DNA from: Lingula anatina
Taxonomy: Eukaryota; Brachiopoda; Lingulata; Lingulida; Lingulidae
NCBI RefSeq assembly: GCF_001039355.2
Contig: NW_019775565.1
Location: forward strand, 128,689 to 192,688
Length of the DNA stretch: 64,000 bases
Direction of reading: 5' to 3'
Made by a program: the position numbers and the translations under genes. This document shows, in pieces, positions 46,930 through 59,671 of this stretch (within the stretch, counting starts at the first letter, position 1; the number at the start of each line of letters is the position of its first letter). Under the pieces are notes generated by a model, which searched no databases, was not told the DNA's origin, and was given only the letters and a program-made list of their open reading frames with translations.

Positions 46930-48060
46930 CCTCAAATATCCAGGTATATTATACTGGTATAGCCTCAAATTGTGATTTATACAAATGACTTGTGCAAGAT
47001 TTTATTCGAAGTACACATGGAAAGTGGAGCACGTGACTACATTTGTCCTACATCCGTTCTAACGATGTCTTTTTCTACAGCATCACTTCTTCACACCAGC
47101 TGATAACAGGCACTGGGTAATTGTGTTAATTCTAGTTGGTTGAGAGAGGATTCAAGAAAGACATCAATGTATTGTTTCAACGAAATAGCAGATAGTGATG
47201 CTGTGATCGGTAATGATATGCATTGTGTAGACCATTATTACATAGAACGTCTGTATGTTCGTCTTAAACTGTGGCCCATTATTTTATTTTATTAGTAAGA
47301 CAAACTATATTTGATTCCCCACTAGTGATTTTCTGGGGTTAAATAGTGAAATAGTTAAATAGTTAGATAATGCGATATAATAAGGGTTAAAATATCTATC
47401 AAAGCATCAGTACCTGCAATCTCACTTTACAATATTAAGCAAGGTTTCTATATACGTAATAATTAGCTAAAATTTAATTAATGAGATGGGTGCTTATTCA
47501 TTGTGCTGCTAACTGAATATATTGCAATATCGCTTTAAGGGATTTATGGTCTTGAGGGTTGAGGGGGATAAATAGCTTCTGATCACTGCCTGCTAATTCA
47601 TGATTTTGTTTTTCAGTATTTGAGAGGGAATTAAGCATGCTTTTTCACTCTGTGCGGTACTTGTTGCAAGTTAAGAAATGTCTCTCGTCCTCGATTCTGT
47701 GCAGAATCTTTTTTCCAGAGGGATTTTCATGTGCCTGCCTTTCTCTATCGCCAGCTCATGGCCACTTTTTCTCATTATGACACAGTATATTTATATGACC
47801 TTATACGAGATATGTTCTTTTTTTTTGCAAAGGTAAAACAAATAGGTAGTTGTTAATATATGTCAATACGAAAAAAAATTCTTGTCATATTTCTGTTTTA
47901 AAGCACCTGCTTTCCTTATAATCATTGCAATTGTTCTAGGAAATATCAAAGAATGAAATAATTTTAAAAACTTGTTTATTAAATGTTGTTCATTTTTGGG
48001 TTTCTTATTCAGACCATTATACTTTCATTGAACTGATTGTTATGAGTTTATATTATAAAA
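46930..48060 (+). other. 3' flank of IFI44-like copy B shared with A and C
   Basis: The segment 46960-47235 matches 13655-13905 and 53555-53990. The segment 47165-48055 matches 31090-32025. It shows the flank in its uninterrupted form. No gene. Confidence 0.65.
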
Positions 48061-48439
48061 AAAACAAACTGATTTTCAATTTAGAGATATGAACTTCTTT
48101 CTGGCTAAATTATGTAGCAGATCCCAGGAATGTAGTTATATTAAATAAAACCGAATAGATGGATAACAATGCTAGCGTTTTGCCTGGTTAATATTTCAAA
48201 TCGCAATTTTTCCACCAAGTTTGACGAATTTCATATAGGCTGAGAGTTAACCACAAAGGACTTTATGTATCTATTTCATTTTATTTATACATCAATTTAT
48301 ATACGAAGGAACCTACATGAAAGCAAGACCGCTAAATCCCGTAGTGGCCTCCCAGCCTCCGCACGCGCCATTACACGGATTAAACACCTGCTACGAGGAC
48401 CCTGCAACCACAGCGCGTGTAGAGGCGGGGAGTATTGGG

Positions 48440-48985
48440 CAATACATAACTAGAGGAAGTATTTTAAGATGTAATAGGATACACTGTCAGAGTCGTCAAT
48501 ATCATAAAATGAGGACAGTCGTCCGTAGCCCAGGTTTTGCACTGCCCGGTGTATGAGGAGCCTGGCCTGGGACATCTAGCACTTTTAACAGCGGACGCTA
48601 GCAAGATTAATCCTTAATCTCATCAAAGCCATTGCAAAACTCCGTTGCAAGGGTTTGAACACAATCGACTGTCTTTGTCACTTGGTCTGGCTGAGATGGC
48701 AAGTTGGCGCCATTTTTTACCTGATGTGACCTGTTTCCAGACTGCAGCAAGTGACATCCAAGAGAATCGATCGATACTTGTGGAATTTCCGCTCTGCTGT
48801 AAAAGCAAACAGGAACTGCATTTGCTGGTTCTACGTACTTGACGCTGGGATTCTCCTTAGTGCTTTCTAGTGTTTCAGGGGAAGGAGAGTATTTGAAAAG
48901 GTAATGATTCGTTGATAGAAGACCATAACGATAAGCCTACTGGAAAGCAACTTCGGGAACAAACAAGGAGAATACATGTAAGTGT
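48440..48985 (+). promoter_or_regulatory. Conserved upstream block of IFI44-like copy C
   Basis: It aligns to 4590-5145 upstream of copy A (GCTAGCAAGATTxA, CAAGGGTTTGAACACAA, ACCTGATGTGAC, GATAGAAGACCATAACGATA). A GTAAGT donor at 48978 matches the one at 5140. The hairpin seen in A and B was not found here. Confidence 0.5.
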
Positions 48986-50641
48986 ACAAGAATGTTCCCT
49001 GAAGTACACGGTAAGCGCACGGCTGCCTGACAATCCTGCTTTCCTTCCCACCTGTCCCTTCTCTTCGAAATTTCGCCGCGAAACTGTTGAATGCTGTTAA
49101 AACCTACCCTAGGTTTTAGATTCCGGTATTGCCAGCTCGATCTTGATTTCATATATAAGCCATATCAGCAATACCAGGCTCTAGCCACCACCGTAAATTC
49201 GTGGGCGTTCTTCTTCAAAATTTTGCCTGGGGTGCTTCCATATTTGGAAGTCACAAGTCTAGTACGTCACAGCTTTTCCCCCTGGAGCTCCCATATTTGG
49301 AAGCCATCTCTCGTACGTCGCAGCTTTGCCCGCCTGGAGCTGCCTTTCCCGCCTTGCGCTGACGTATCTCGTGCAGACGAGACAAGAAACAAAGTGGCTG
49401 ACGCGGAGAAGTTTGAATTGAAAATATCTTGCAGTGTCACAATACAAGCAACATTCTGCTTTAAAAACTGATCTTGGTGTAGCCATCACGTAGCCCTAAT
49501 AGTGATATCGGGCATCCAGTGTAGCTGTCAAACTTGGCACATGTCAAGCACGTGTATTGTTTATCATCTTCAGGAGCAAATGTTTTTTGATAAGCAAAAA
49601 ATACAAAAAACATTGGATATGTCTTTTTCTTTTAGAAAAATTATTTATTTTTTACTTTTTCATCTTTTTTTAAAAACAGTAAATAAGATTAAATAAAGCA
49701 GAATTAAATCTGTTTTACGTTTCATTTTGGTCTAATGACATTCAACTGCAGATTCACTGCGGAGCAGTTCTTTTTGATTGACGGAAATCGTACACTGTCG
49801 TTGTTCTTCAGAGTTCACTGTTGAAACCCGATTCACATTGAATCTGAAACTCAAGGCATTAAAACCCGGAGTCCCTGCATTTCATTCCATGCCGATAATT
49901 TAAGATCTTGGCGAGCTCGCCGCTTGTGGGGAACCTCCCTTTGACTATCCCGACCCCACATTACATAAAATAACCCTTTATAAGATAAACCTAAGGGTTT
50001 GGGTACAATGGGCTCACATCTTTGGATAACGCGATCTGTACATACATGTGTAGTACTGCTAAAGAGATTCCCAGGATCCATGCCTTAAATTCTGCACACG
50101 GAAAATAATGACACAACTCCATGTTGTAACTTCAATACAATATATTTTGCTACTCTAAAAGTTACATGGTACAAGCATGACCTCTCTCCACTTCTCTCTT
50201 CTATCCCGTCTCCACCTAAATTTAAGTGTACAGATTTTTATACCAAACTGTATAAGTTAAACTGTCCATCACATAATTTTAAGCTGATTGGTTACTTCAG
50301 ACACAAGTCCACCCCCTCGTGATGGGCACCCCCAATAACTCCATGTAATCAAGCTCTAACAGATTACTGGACATTAATTAAGGACATTAAAATTTGAACT
50401 GCAAGGTGTGGAATATTATCTGAGGGTACTGATACACCTTGGTTTCCCAAGTGTGGCTTTAAGAGAAAGGCTTCCACTTATTGAATTAATACTGCGCACC
50501 TCGCATGTAATGTACACATAATTAAATAGCCCTTGTTGATATTATAACAGCCCCTCTTTTCCTCGAGAGGGCCTGGGTTCACCATTGATACATGTTACTG
50601 TTTATAAATTATTAGAAGGCACATTTTAACGTCTATTTCAG
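48986..50641. other. Probable first intron or upstream DNA of copy C
   Basis: No coding signal. The last 100 bp (GAGGGCCTGGGTTCACCATT, then the TTTCAG acceptor) match the same place before copy B. Confidence 0.45.
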
Positions 50642-50655
50642 CCCACTGCGCCGCA

Positions 50656-53421
50656 ATGCCGATACTTGATAACAAGGCGTACCGTAGAGAGCTCCGTGCA
50701 TGAATTGGTGACCCGGCCTTGACCCTTGACCTCCTGTACAGCGCCTCCAGAGACGGCTGCAGTGGTCCGGCTTTCCATGAAAAGTGCAACAACCAGGGTC
50801 CGACTGTTTCTATTGGTCAAAACAGTGCTGGTTACATCATAGGGGGATACACGAGCATTGCATGGACATCACGTGGATGTTATTTTAATGATGACCGTGC
50901 ATTTTTGTTCCAGCTCTTTCCAAACATGGTAAAGTTCGCTCGCAATGGGAAGGGGAATGATGTTTTTGACGACGCCACGTACGGTCCTACATTTGGAGGT
51001 GGTAACAATCTGATCTTCTTTTCCAATTCATACACCAAATCTGGTGCTTATTGTAACACATATGGCAGCAGTAACTTCGGTAATACTTATAATACCAATG
51101 GTTACAGTGCCAAAACATTTAATGGAAACAGCAACGCCTATCTCGACATTGAAGTGTATGCTGTAAAACGTAAGTGTCATTGTACTCATCAACTGTACTG
51201 GTATATTAGAATATTTTTTGTTTCATTCCAAATTCAGTGATCATTTATCAGTATTGATATGAATGATTAGAGCAATATAACAAAATTGCAAAGTTTTCAG
51301 CTGAATGTTTGTTATGAATAAAAAACTGAAATTTTAATACGTGCCTTTTTATTTACATTATACCGCGATGATAGTGTACCTTGACTTTCTTTCATTATTT
51401 AATGATATAAACAGATATGCTTCTTGTACGGCACAATTGACAAATATTTTAACAACATCGGGTATTTATGTACAGTCCATTTGTCTCTTATTGTAGTTAT
51501 TTTTTGACAGAGGGAAATCCAGGAGATGAATTATATGGGGAAAATAAACCATGGTGCAAAAGTGACATTATTGACTGGAGCGGTGAGGTATATTTAGCTC
51601 TTTAATGTACATAAAAGAAAAAAATGATAATAAATGTTGTGACATTTGTTTTGAGAACATGTATAGAGAATCGTGGCGCCAACTGCACGATTGTACAGAT
51701 GTACTTAAGAATCTGGAAGAACAGCAAATATTTCAACGAAGTTAATTTTATGAAAATTGGACTTGGAAAGAAAACGAAACGTGCACGTTTCGAATAAATG
51801 TTTTAATCCTTCTCTCCTTCCAAAACTAGAGACTCCCTGTTGGATAGGTTGCTGTCGTTCTCCACTCCAAGCCCGACCAAAGTCCCCGCCGCACGGCTCC
51901 TCCTGGTGGGCAGTGTGGTGGCGGGGAAATCCAGTTTCTTTAACACCGTGAGCTCTGTGTTTAAAGGTGAAATCCGCAGCCAGGCGGCGACCGGAACGAC
52001 ACCCCATAGCCTCACAACCAAGGTGTGTAAATGATTATGGTATCTGTATTAGTGGGATGTTGTACTTGGGCACGAAACACGAGCTTTTACATAAAAGTAT
52101 TTAAAAGCCACCGTAATACGTTTTAAGGAGAAACTTACGGTACAAATTCGCTCATTTTTTAATAATTATTATGATTATTATTTGCTTTGGTAGTATCGTG
52201 TGTATGCGATTCGAGGAGGCCACCAGACGCCTGCGTTCCGTCTGTGTGACACCATGGGACTGGAAGAGGACCAGGGACTAGATGTGGTGGACATGGCTTA
52301 TCTGCTTGGTGGTCACGTGCCAGACCATTTCCAGGTCAGTGACGTATTAAGTCGTAGAGGTTCAGAGTCAGGGAAGACGGAGGTGTTCTGATGGCATAGA
52401 GGCCGGTGTCTAACTCCCTGTCGAATATGTCAGTTATTTGTTATCACAAGCCTAAGACTGATTATTAGATGGCAACTTCTCTGATTTGGTCAAGCATTTG
52501 GTACATGTGGCTAAAAAAATGCTTCAGCATGTGTTTTTCTAAAGAATTACCTTAGACAAAAACTTATCTTTTTGAAAGTTGTGCGTAAAGCTGTGTGATT
52601 TGTTTCAGAATTAAGATGAATCTATTTGCCCATATAGTTAATTTAACATTGTAAAGTTTGTGATTTTTGTATCTTTATCAAAATATATTGTAGCCGTTTA
52701 CTTTAATGTAGTCGGTGAATTACGTGCAATTAAGTTTATAAGTTTATATTAATTTATCTCCAGTTTAACTCGGCTGTGCGTATCACACGCGAATCTGCTG
52801 GTTTTGTGAAGGACCCTGGTTTGGCTGACGTCATCCACTGCGTAGCACTTGTCATAGATGGCAGCACATACAAGGTCATGTCTTCCAAGGTCAAGGAAAA
52901 ATTGCTGGGTGTACAAACCCTGGCACGTGATAGAGGTAACGTCTATAGTTTTGTAAACCGGGATTTCAAAGTCGATCGATCAAAGTCGATCATTTTCTTT
53001 TAAGATGTTAAATTGCAGCGAAAATAGCAGTACAGATACGGCATAGTATAGTCATGGCAGTAGGAAGGGTAAATCATTAACTAACCTTTAAACTCTTGCA
53101 GATATCCCGGTCCACGTGGTCTTGACCGAGGTGGACAAAGTATGCCAGGACGTAGCTGAAGACCCATCTTTGATATTTCGCAGTCGTGCAATTGAAAATA
53201 AAGTGAAAGACATCAGTGACGCATTCGGTATACAAAGTAATCACGTCCAACCCGTGAAGAACTACGAGTCCGAGACCTCCATTGACCCCAGAGTGGACAT
53301 CCTGACACTGAACGCCCTCCGACAGATGACTGTAAGTGCCGAGGACTATATTGAGGATCGACTAGACGACAAGGAAGTTGAGACCGACACCAAAATCTCG
53401 AAGATGAATATCAGTAGTTAA
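50656..53421 (+). pseudogene. IFI44-like copy C, probable pseudogene
   Basis: Exons by homology: 50656-51169, 51511-51587, 51825-52022, 52194-52334, 52764-52935 and 53102-53421 (473 codons if read through). Codon 16, Trp in A and B, is TGA (50701-50703), and no in-frame ATG follows before the middle of TLDc. The exon 3 acceptor AG is AA at 51823-51824; the nearest alternative AGs shift the frame into a stop. All other exons keep frame and motifs: GSVVAGKSS in the P-loop, DTMG, and TEVD in place of TKVD, losing the conserved Lys of the guanine-specificity motif. TLDc here lacks the loop insertion of A and B. The mild damage suggests recent loss, or a null allele in the sequenced animal. Confidence 0.8.
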
Positions 53422-53539
53422 CTGCCAGGAGTCATGTACCACAGCGCCCTCTGTCGTTTGAGTCGTAGAACTAAAACAAAAAAGACGAGACTTCTGCGCA
53501 TAGCGATTTCTGATTTAGACACACTCCTCAAATATAGGC

Positions 53540-54600
53540 CTTCACATAGGATATAATGGTATAACATCAAATTAAGATTTATGCAAATTAAGAGTCTGCG
53601 CAAGATCGTGTTCGAGGTGCATATGGGAAGTAGAGCACGTGACTATATTTACCCTCCATCCGTTCTAACTGATATCTTGTTGTACAGCTTCATTTTTTTA
53701 CATCGGTGTAACGTGTCAGAGAGTCCGCTTACAATTCATTTGTACAGGTAAACATCGCCCTAGATTTTGACCCAATTATGTCAGGCTAACCCTAACCATT
53801 ACAACTAAATGAAGGGCGGACTTTCTTTTACACGGACCCTCAGTTTCGTTACACTGGCTGATTACAGATATTGGCAAAATATTTTGGTTGAGAGATATTT
53901 CGACAAAGATATCAATGTACACTGTATTGTTTCAACGTAGTAGCAGTTCGTGATGCTGTTCAACGTAGTAGCAGTTCGTGATATGCATTCTGTAGACCAT
54001 AAACCAGAGAATAAATGTCTATTCGTCATAAACTGTGGCCCATTATTTCATTGTATTACTTAGACAATTGGCTTTTCAACTTAAACTGTAACCAGCTGTT
54101 TCATTTTATTAAAGGGGTAGGTAGACAGTTATATTTGGTTTACTGCTAGTGATTATTGTAAACTGTAATCAATTTTTTTTCATTTTATTAAGTAGACAGC
54201 TGTCTATTTGTCATAATCTGTGACCAATTATTTCATTTTATTATAGGGGTAGGTAGACATATTTGGTTTACTAATAGTGATTATCATGGGTAAAAGTAGA
54301 AAAAATTTGTTTTGAAAGTTTAAACCAACTTTTTACCTTCTGTTGACACGTGGAGCCAGTCATAGTAGATATGTGTAAAAGTAATACAGGGAACGTCTGT
54401 TCATCTTAAACTGAAACCAATTATTTCATTTTTTAATTAGAAAAACAGTTATATTTGATTACTAGTGATTGCCTTGGGTTAAATTAGACTTATATTTTGA
54501 TCTGAAAGTTAAAATCAAAGTTCTGTCGTCAGTTGGCATGTGGAACTAGTCAGATATATGTGTTGCTTCCTTCAAAGTGTTTAATAAATGTTGAACCCAA
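53540..54600 (+). other. 3' flank of copy C with degenerate tandem repeats
   Basis: Matches the flanks of A and B to about 53990, then holds about four worn units of roughly 110 bp (ATTATTTCATTTTATTA, then TATTTGGTTTACTxxTAGTG) up to 54500. It is interrupted by a small MITE at 53706. Confidence 0.55.
53706..53854 (-). mobile_element. Short MITE with GTGTAACG ends, copy 2
   Basis: Reverse-oriented homologue of 33043-33194. It interrupts flank sequence that is continuous in copies A (CACACCGGCTTATTACAG) and B (CACACCAGCTGATAACAG), which gives an empty-site comparison. Confidence 0.7.
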
Positions 54601-57000
54601 ACTAGTTATTGATATATACTGAGAGTCGATGGAAACGCATCAGAAAACTTTCTTGTACTTCTTTACCGAGAATCAATTCCAACCATATAAACGAGTACAA
54701 ATGCACTTGTTTGCTTATAAGAGAGTGGGCTGACCATTCGGATGTTTAAAATTTCCGCTTCATTGATTTTGTGATCAGCTGTTACAAAATCATGTGTTTT
54801 TGCTTGTCTCGTGATTGGTGTGAATTAATCAGGTTCAATATATGGTGATTAATTAGGTCTATTTAAGGTAGTCACCAAATCCAGTATGACACATGACAAA
54901 AATGTTCAGTGATGCCACATCTGACACTGGAATAGCGACTGCGGGCCCTGGGGATGCTGGAGGCTGGGCGGAACCAAAGAGATTTGATCACGTGACCTTG
55001 TATTTTACTGATCTTTTCTGACCTTTATTTCACCTTGTGTGATTGAATAATGGATCATATTTCACACGATATTGCTGTTTTAAACATCAGTTTCTTTCAA
55101 AACAGGACGGAACAACGAAAGAGAAAATTTAGGAAAAAATTAAAGCAGTTCTTTTTCTGATTTCAGCATATAACACCAAGTAAATACTAATAGGGATTGC
55201 TTTGATTTACTTTTGACGTTACACATTGTGGTACTCAGTCACTGGCGAACAATTTGTGGAATATTCATTAAATCAAAAACCAAGGGCCAAGGTATAAGCA
55301 GCGACAAACCAATTACTGGAATTCACTGTGACCATGGGCTTTTATGCCCATATATTTTTATATATGCGCATATGTGAACTAAAGGTTCAGTAAAGCCGAG
55401 TTGGACATTCAGCTGTCAACTTCATCTGACCTGTTCATGCCGTCTGGATAAGTAGAATATTATGTATATATACACACATATAACTTTAATTCCTAAAATA
55501 ATTATAATCAATCACGCCAAGTGAGCCTTGCATACATATATATCTTATGTGCCATGTTATAGGCTACTTGGAGTTACCCTGACCCAAATCCTTGCAAGCA
55601 GAAGTATACCATCATTGAGGTTAGTCAGCTAATATACTCCACATTGACCACATCAGTGAGGGAAGCGGTGCTGTTTGGCACAGGTGAGAATAGCGTCGTG
55701 TTTCTCAGGAGCGTGTAATATTTTAAGGTGGGTTTTTTATGGGAAGAAAAGTGTGCAGAGGACGTAAAAAGCTGTATGTAAAATATAATATTTGATTGTT
55801 TTACAACCGCTGAAATTATTTTGTAAACTAAACTGTAAACATTATAGATTTACACTTTCGTCCACAGATATCGCAATTCTTGTTCAGTTTTTTTTTATAT
55901 ACTTCTTGTCTGATAAGCGCACATGTACAGTTTTTTGTTGCTAAAGAACTTGGTGCTTAAAGTACATACTGAAGTGCTTGTTCAGATTTATTTGCAGATG
56001 TTTTTGTTTTCACCGATTCTCTTAAAGGATGTGTAGCCGTATAGATGGCACACTCCCACTGGTAACTTTCATATATGACTTTAAACGTCCGTTATGTGAG
56101 CAAGGTGCCACCAGGTCTCGCCATCCCTCCCTCTCCCCCCCCCCTCCCCAACACCCACACCAACCAGCTTGGTGCCAACCAGGAGGAAATCTTTAAAATA
56201 ATTTCTGTTGAAAGATAAAATTAACCATGTGTGTACCTTTTCATTTGCAACGTTATAATTTACCAGTTCATACCAGAGCCCTGCACTGAACTCGTTATCG
56301 TCCAGGCCATTTCAAAGGTCAGCGAGTTGTTGTCCGACAACCGTAATTCCGGATTGCTTACCTGTGGTTCTGCGGGCTAATACTCTGCGGGATGTTAACA
56401 GTTTCAAGGAAGCATCCCTAAATTACTTTTATTCTGTAAGTAAACTGGGTCTGTTGGTGCTGATCTCTGTAGTTTTGACATGTTTCAATCGTTATTCATC
56501 AGTGTGTCTTCTTGGCTTTAACCTAAAATACGGTCTCAATAAAACTTCTGCTAAGAAACGTTATATTTGACGTTATTATGGAGCATTAATATGTATATGT
56601 AATTTAGTGTTCGCAAACATCCTAAAATTCTACTTTTGAATCGAATCTGTTGCTGTCGCAGTTTTTAAACGTAAATTGAATCACATGAAGAACAACACAA
56701 TAAACGGAGCGAGGAATACGCAAATGTGCAACCAAAAAAAATTTAATAATAAAATATAAGAAGAAGAATAAATACTAATATATATAATATATTTAATATA
56801 ATGATATATTTATTTAGATTCTAAAATTCATATAAATATGTGGAATTAACAAAAATACAGTACAAACACAAATAAAATACAAAGTTAAACTTTTAACATA
56901 TATTAAAAAGTAACGGTATTAAAATGAATAAAAATCTGACCAAATTTAATGTTATTAAAAGTAAAGAGAAAATGGCCAATTATAATGATCTGTAAAAAAC
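54601..57000. other. Non-coding stretch
   Basis: AT-rich with a C-run at 56138-56152 and no recognisable gene or repeat family. Confidence 0.35.
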
Positions 57001-58060
57001 TGATCAGTCATAAAACTTTTTGAAAAATAAAGGTTTTAAGGCTTTTTTAAATCGTCTGTTGGGCTTTATTACCTTAGTCCTGATGGTAAATGATTCCATT
57101 CATATCGGGGCCTCGTATTCACAAGGTTTTTTTTCTCCAAAAGTTTAAACCTTGCACATTGAGTTTTTAATATTATTTGGTCCTTATTTTTTATCGTGCA
57201 ATTTGTGAGTAGTGAGAAACAAGTTCACAAAGATAATCTAGTGGAAATCCAAAAAGGCAGCATGAGCGTATATAAAAAGTTAATAAATCCGAAATGAATA
57301 AATCCGTGCATTTACAGAGAGCCAGTGAAGTTTTTTTTATAATTGGTGTTAAATGGTTCCCCTTTGGAGTCTAAGTAAGAAGACGAGCTGAGATGTTTCG
57401 AATGCGTTGAAGTTCTGGTTCTTTCTATGATGCAGCCATAGAGCAAGGAGTTCCAGTTCTCAAGATCCCAATTCAATCGAGTCGGGGAGAATATTGCACA
57501 GAGTACTGGTGATTCTGATATGATACATGCAGGTTTTTTAAAGGTTGGCTATCGGTTTTTCTATGGTCAAGGTGATATCGAAAAAAACGCTCTTTTTGCG
57601 TGCATAAAAACCCGCTTTACCATTATTTAATTTTAACTTAGCTTTTATCATCCAGCGTATTTGTTATTTTGATTATTGCACCATCAGGCTTATGGTTATA
57701 ACAGTAAATGTATAACGGAGTGGCATCAGGATTTATGTAATAACCAGTGTGACACCCAAGGACAGGGTGTAAATGTAAAATTTAAGTGGGCCAAAACACT
57801 GTCCTGTGGAACACCAAAGACGAGTTGTTATACAGGAAGGTCAGGGCTCGAGTACACCTAGTATATCTATTGTTTTCTTCCAATGAGAAAGGGCCATAGA
57901 AGAGCGAAAGTCTTGTCCTTAATTTCAGCTGAATCCTCAAAAAAATGACAGAAGGACGGAGTGATCAATATAGTGTCAAATGCTGCAGTACAAGCAGGAC
58001 TACAGAGTCTGTGTCAATAACGGTCAAAATGTCGTTTTTCATTCTCAGAAAATAAGATCA
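57000..58060 (-). pseudogene. LINE reverse transcriptase remnant (CR1/Jockey-like)
   Basis: On the minus strand, in order: TAAFDTI (about 57995-57975, RT motif A), ALLWPFLIGRKQ (about 57905-57870), FGVPQDSVLAHLNFTF (about 57825-57778, the usual GVPQGSVLGPLLF), NWNSLLYG, then ELQRIRNISARLLT and TPKGNHLTPIIKK (about 57430-57325). The C-terminus is EWNHLPSGLR followed by FKKALKPLF (57100-57015). Frame changes and stops are numerous and no YADD box is readable. Confidence 0.7.
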
Positions 58061-59640
58061 GTGTTATATATTTATCGGTTAATCGTTCCGTTTCAGATGC
58101 TTAAAAAAGCACATTTCATAGCTTTCACTGGCCTATAATGTTCAAAGTTATTATGATCCAGTTTGTTCCTTTTTAAGAAGAGGTCTATTTACTGCAGTTT
58201 TGGATGAAGCCGAAACTATTCCGTACCTAAAACATATATTTACCAATTCATTGATGGGATTGAAGACAGATGGTAACATATGATCAGAGCTAAGTGGTCT
58301 ACATCTCCTGATCAGGACATAGAACCAGGCACATTTCTGGAGCAGACCTGCATCACATTAGATATCACGTATAATCCAGTTATTGCCAGTACAGACTCAG
58401 ATTGACCTACCAAATAAGTCAAGGCTAGTACATAAATTATCCATACTTTGACCTGCCATATAGGTGCGTTTTTTATAAGCTAAATGTGAATATTAGGGAG
58501 GCACTAGTATGAAACAGATTTTTTTCAATCATTGAGGTTTTCAAAAAATCCAAAATATATATTGTAAAAACATTTCTACATGATAAAATGTTCTGATTGA
58601 CGAAAGACTCATTGTGTACTGACAGTGAGATCAGGTTGTAAGGAGGTGTGAGTGGGAAATTTTGTAAACAACCCTCTATATTGACTAGTACATGGACTGC
58701 GTTTTAGTTATTGCAGAGTGAATAAGCCCTCGTAAAAGCCAGAGAAATGCAATGGTTTGGTGAACTGCCCTGCCACTCTAGGTGATGTCAAATACAGCTA
58801 TATATCAGTGCGACCTGAGGTCATACAGGACCACCTGGTTCAGATGATGACATGTTATTAAGTAGGCATGCACATTGCCTGGTTTTCTAGTTGTTGGTTT
58901 TCCTGGTTTCCACTTCTTTTAACACCAGGTAACGCATCATGTACTTGTATAGCTTTCAAAGTGCTAGTATAACTGAGTGACGTTGGATACACGTAGGTGG
59001 AGATCTTTCTCCGATACTGTCAAGAACCCAGAGTTCAGCCAAAACAGCACCTTAATGGCCGGAGTTGTAATTTGAAACGACGCAACTGCCCTGGGCAGAG
59101 TTGATATTATTTTTTGCGCTACTTGCAAAGGAGGGTGTGAAATTATTTGCAAATGGGTGCTACTTGTTTAGAAGGGGATGCCGTTTCACTGCTTAGCATT
59201 CGCGATATTTGACGTAGATACGTCAAAGTTCATGTTCACACGTTGCTTCCCTAATTACTTTACATTACCAGTATGATGTACATGTTTATGTGTCCGTTAA
59301 CCTGTACATAAACACTTATATTTCATAATTCATACGTGTTGTTTTAGGCTATTAAATAATATAATGAATCATACAACATGCAATTGTGTCATTTTGTATG
59401 ATATCTGGTTATTTATGTTTAAATGTTGCATTTTCCAGTGAGAGGTCATCGACGCCCAGTGCAAAATTTGAACATACAATGTAGCTGACTGATTGGAGTA
59501 CCAAAAGCTGTTGGTTATGACACGTTTTCGGCGATAATTTCGTTTGGTTTCCTTTCATTTGATTGATCAATTTTACTTGTTAATGCTACTGATGGAATGG
59601 AATTTGATTTATTTATCATCTTTGTAATTGTTCCAGTGCC
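58061..59640. other. Non-coding stretch
   Basis: No gene recognised. Probably intergenic DNA upstream of the transporter gene. Confidence 0.35.
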
Positions 59641-59671
59641 ACATATTCCGAGTGCCTTCAAATGCAAGTGA

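Noticed and set aside
50719-51240. Alternative downstream start making copy C a shorter functional protein
   Set aside because: The frame after the stop has no ATG until past the middle of TLDc, and the exon 3 acceptor is also lost.
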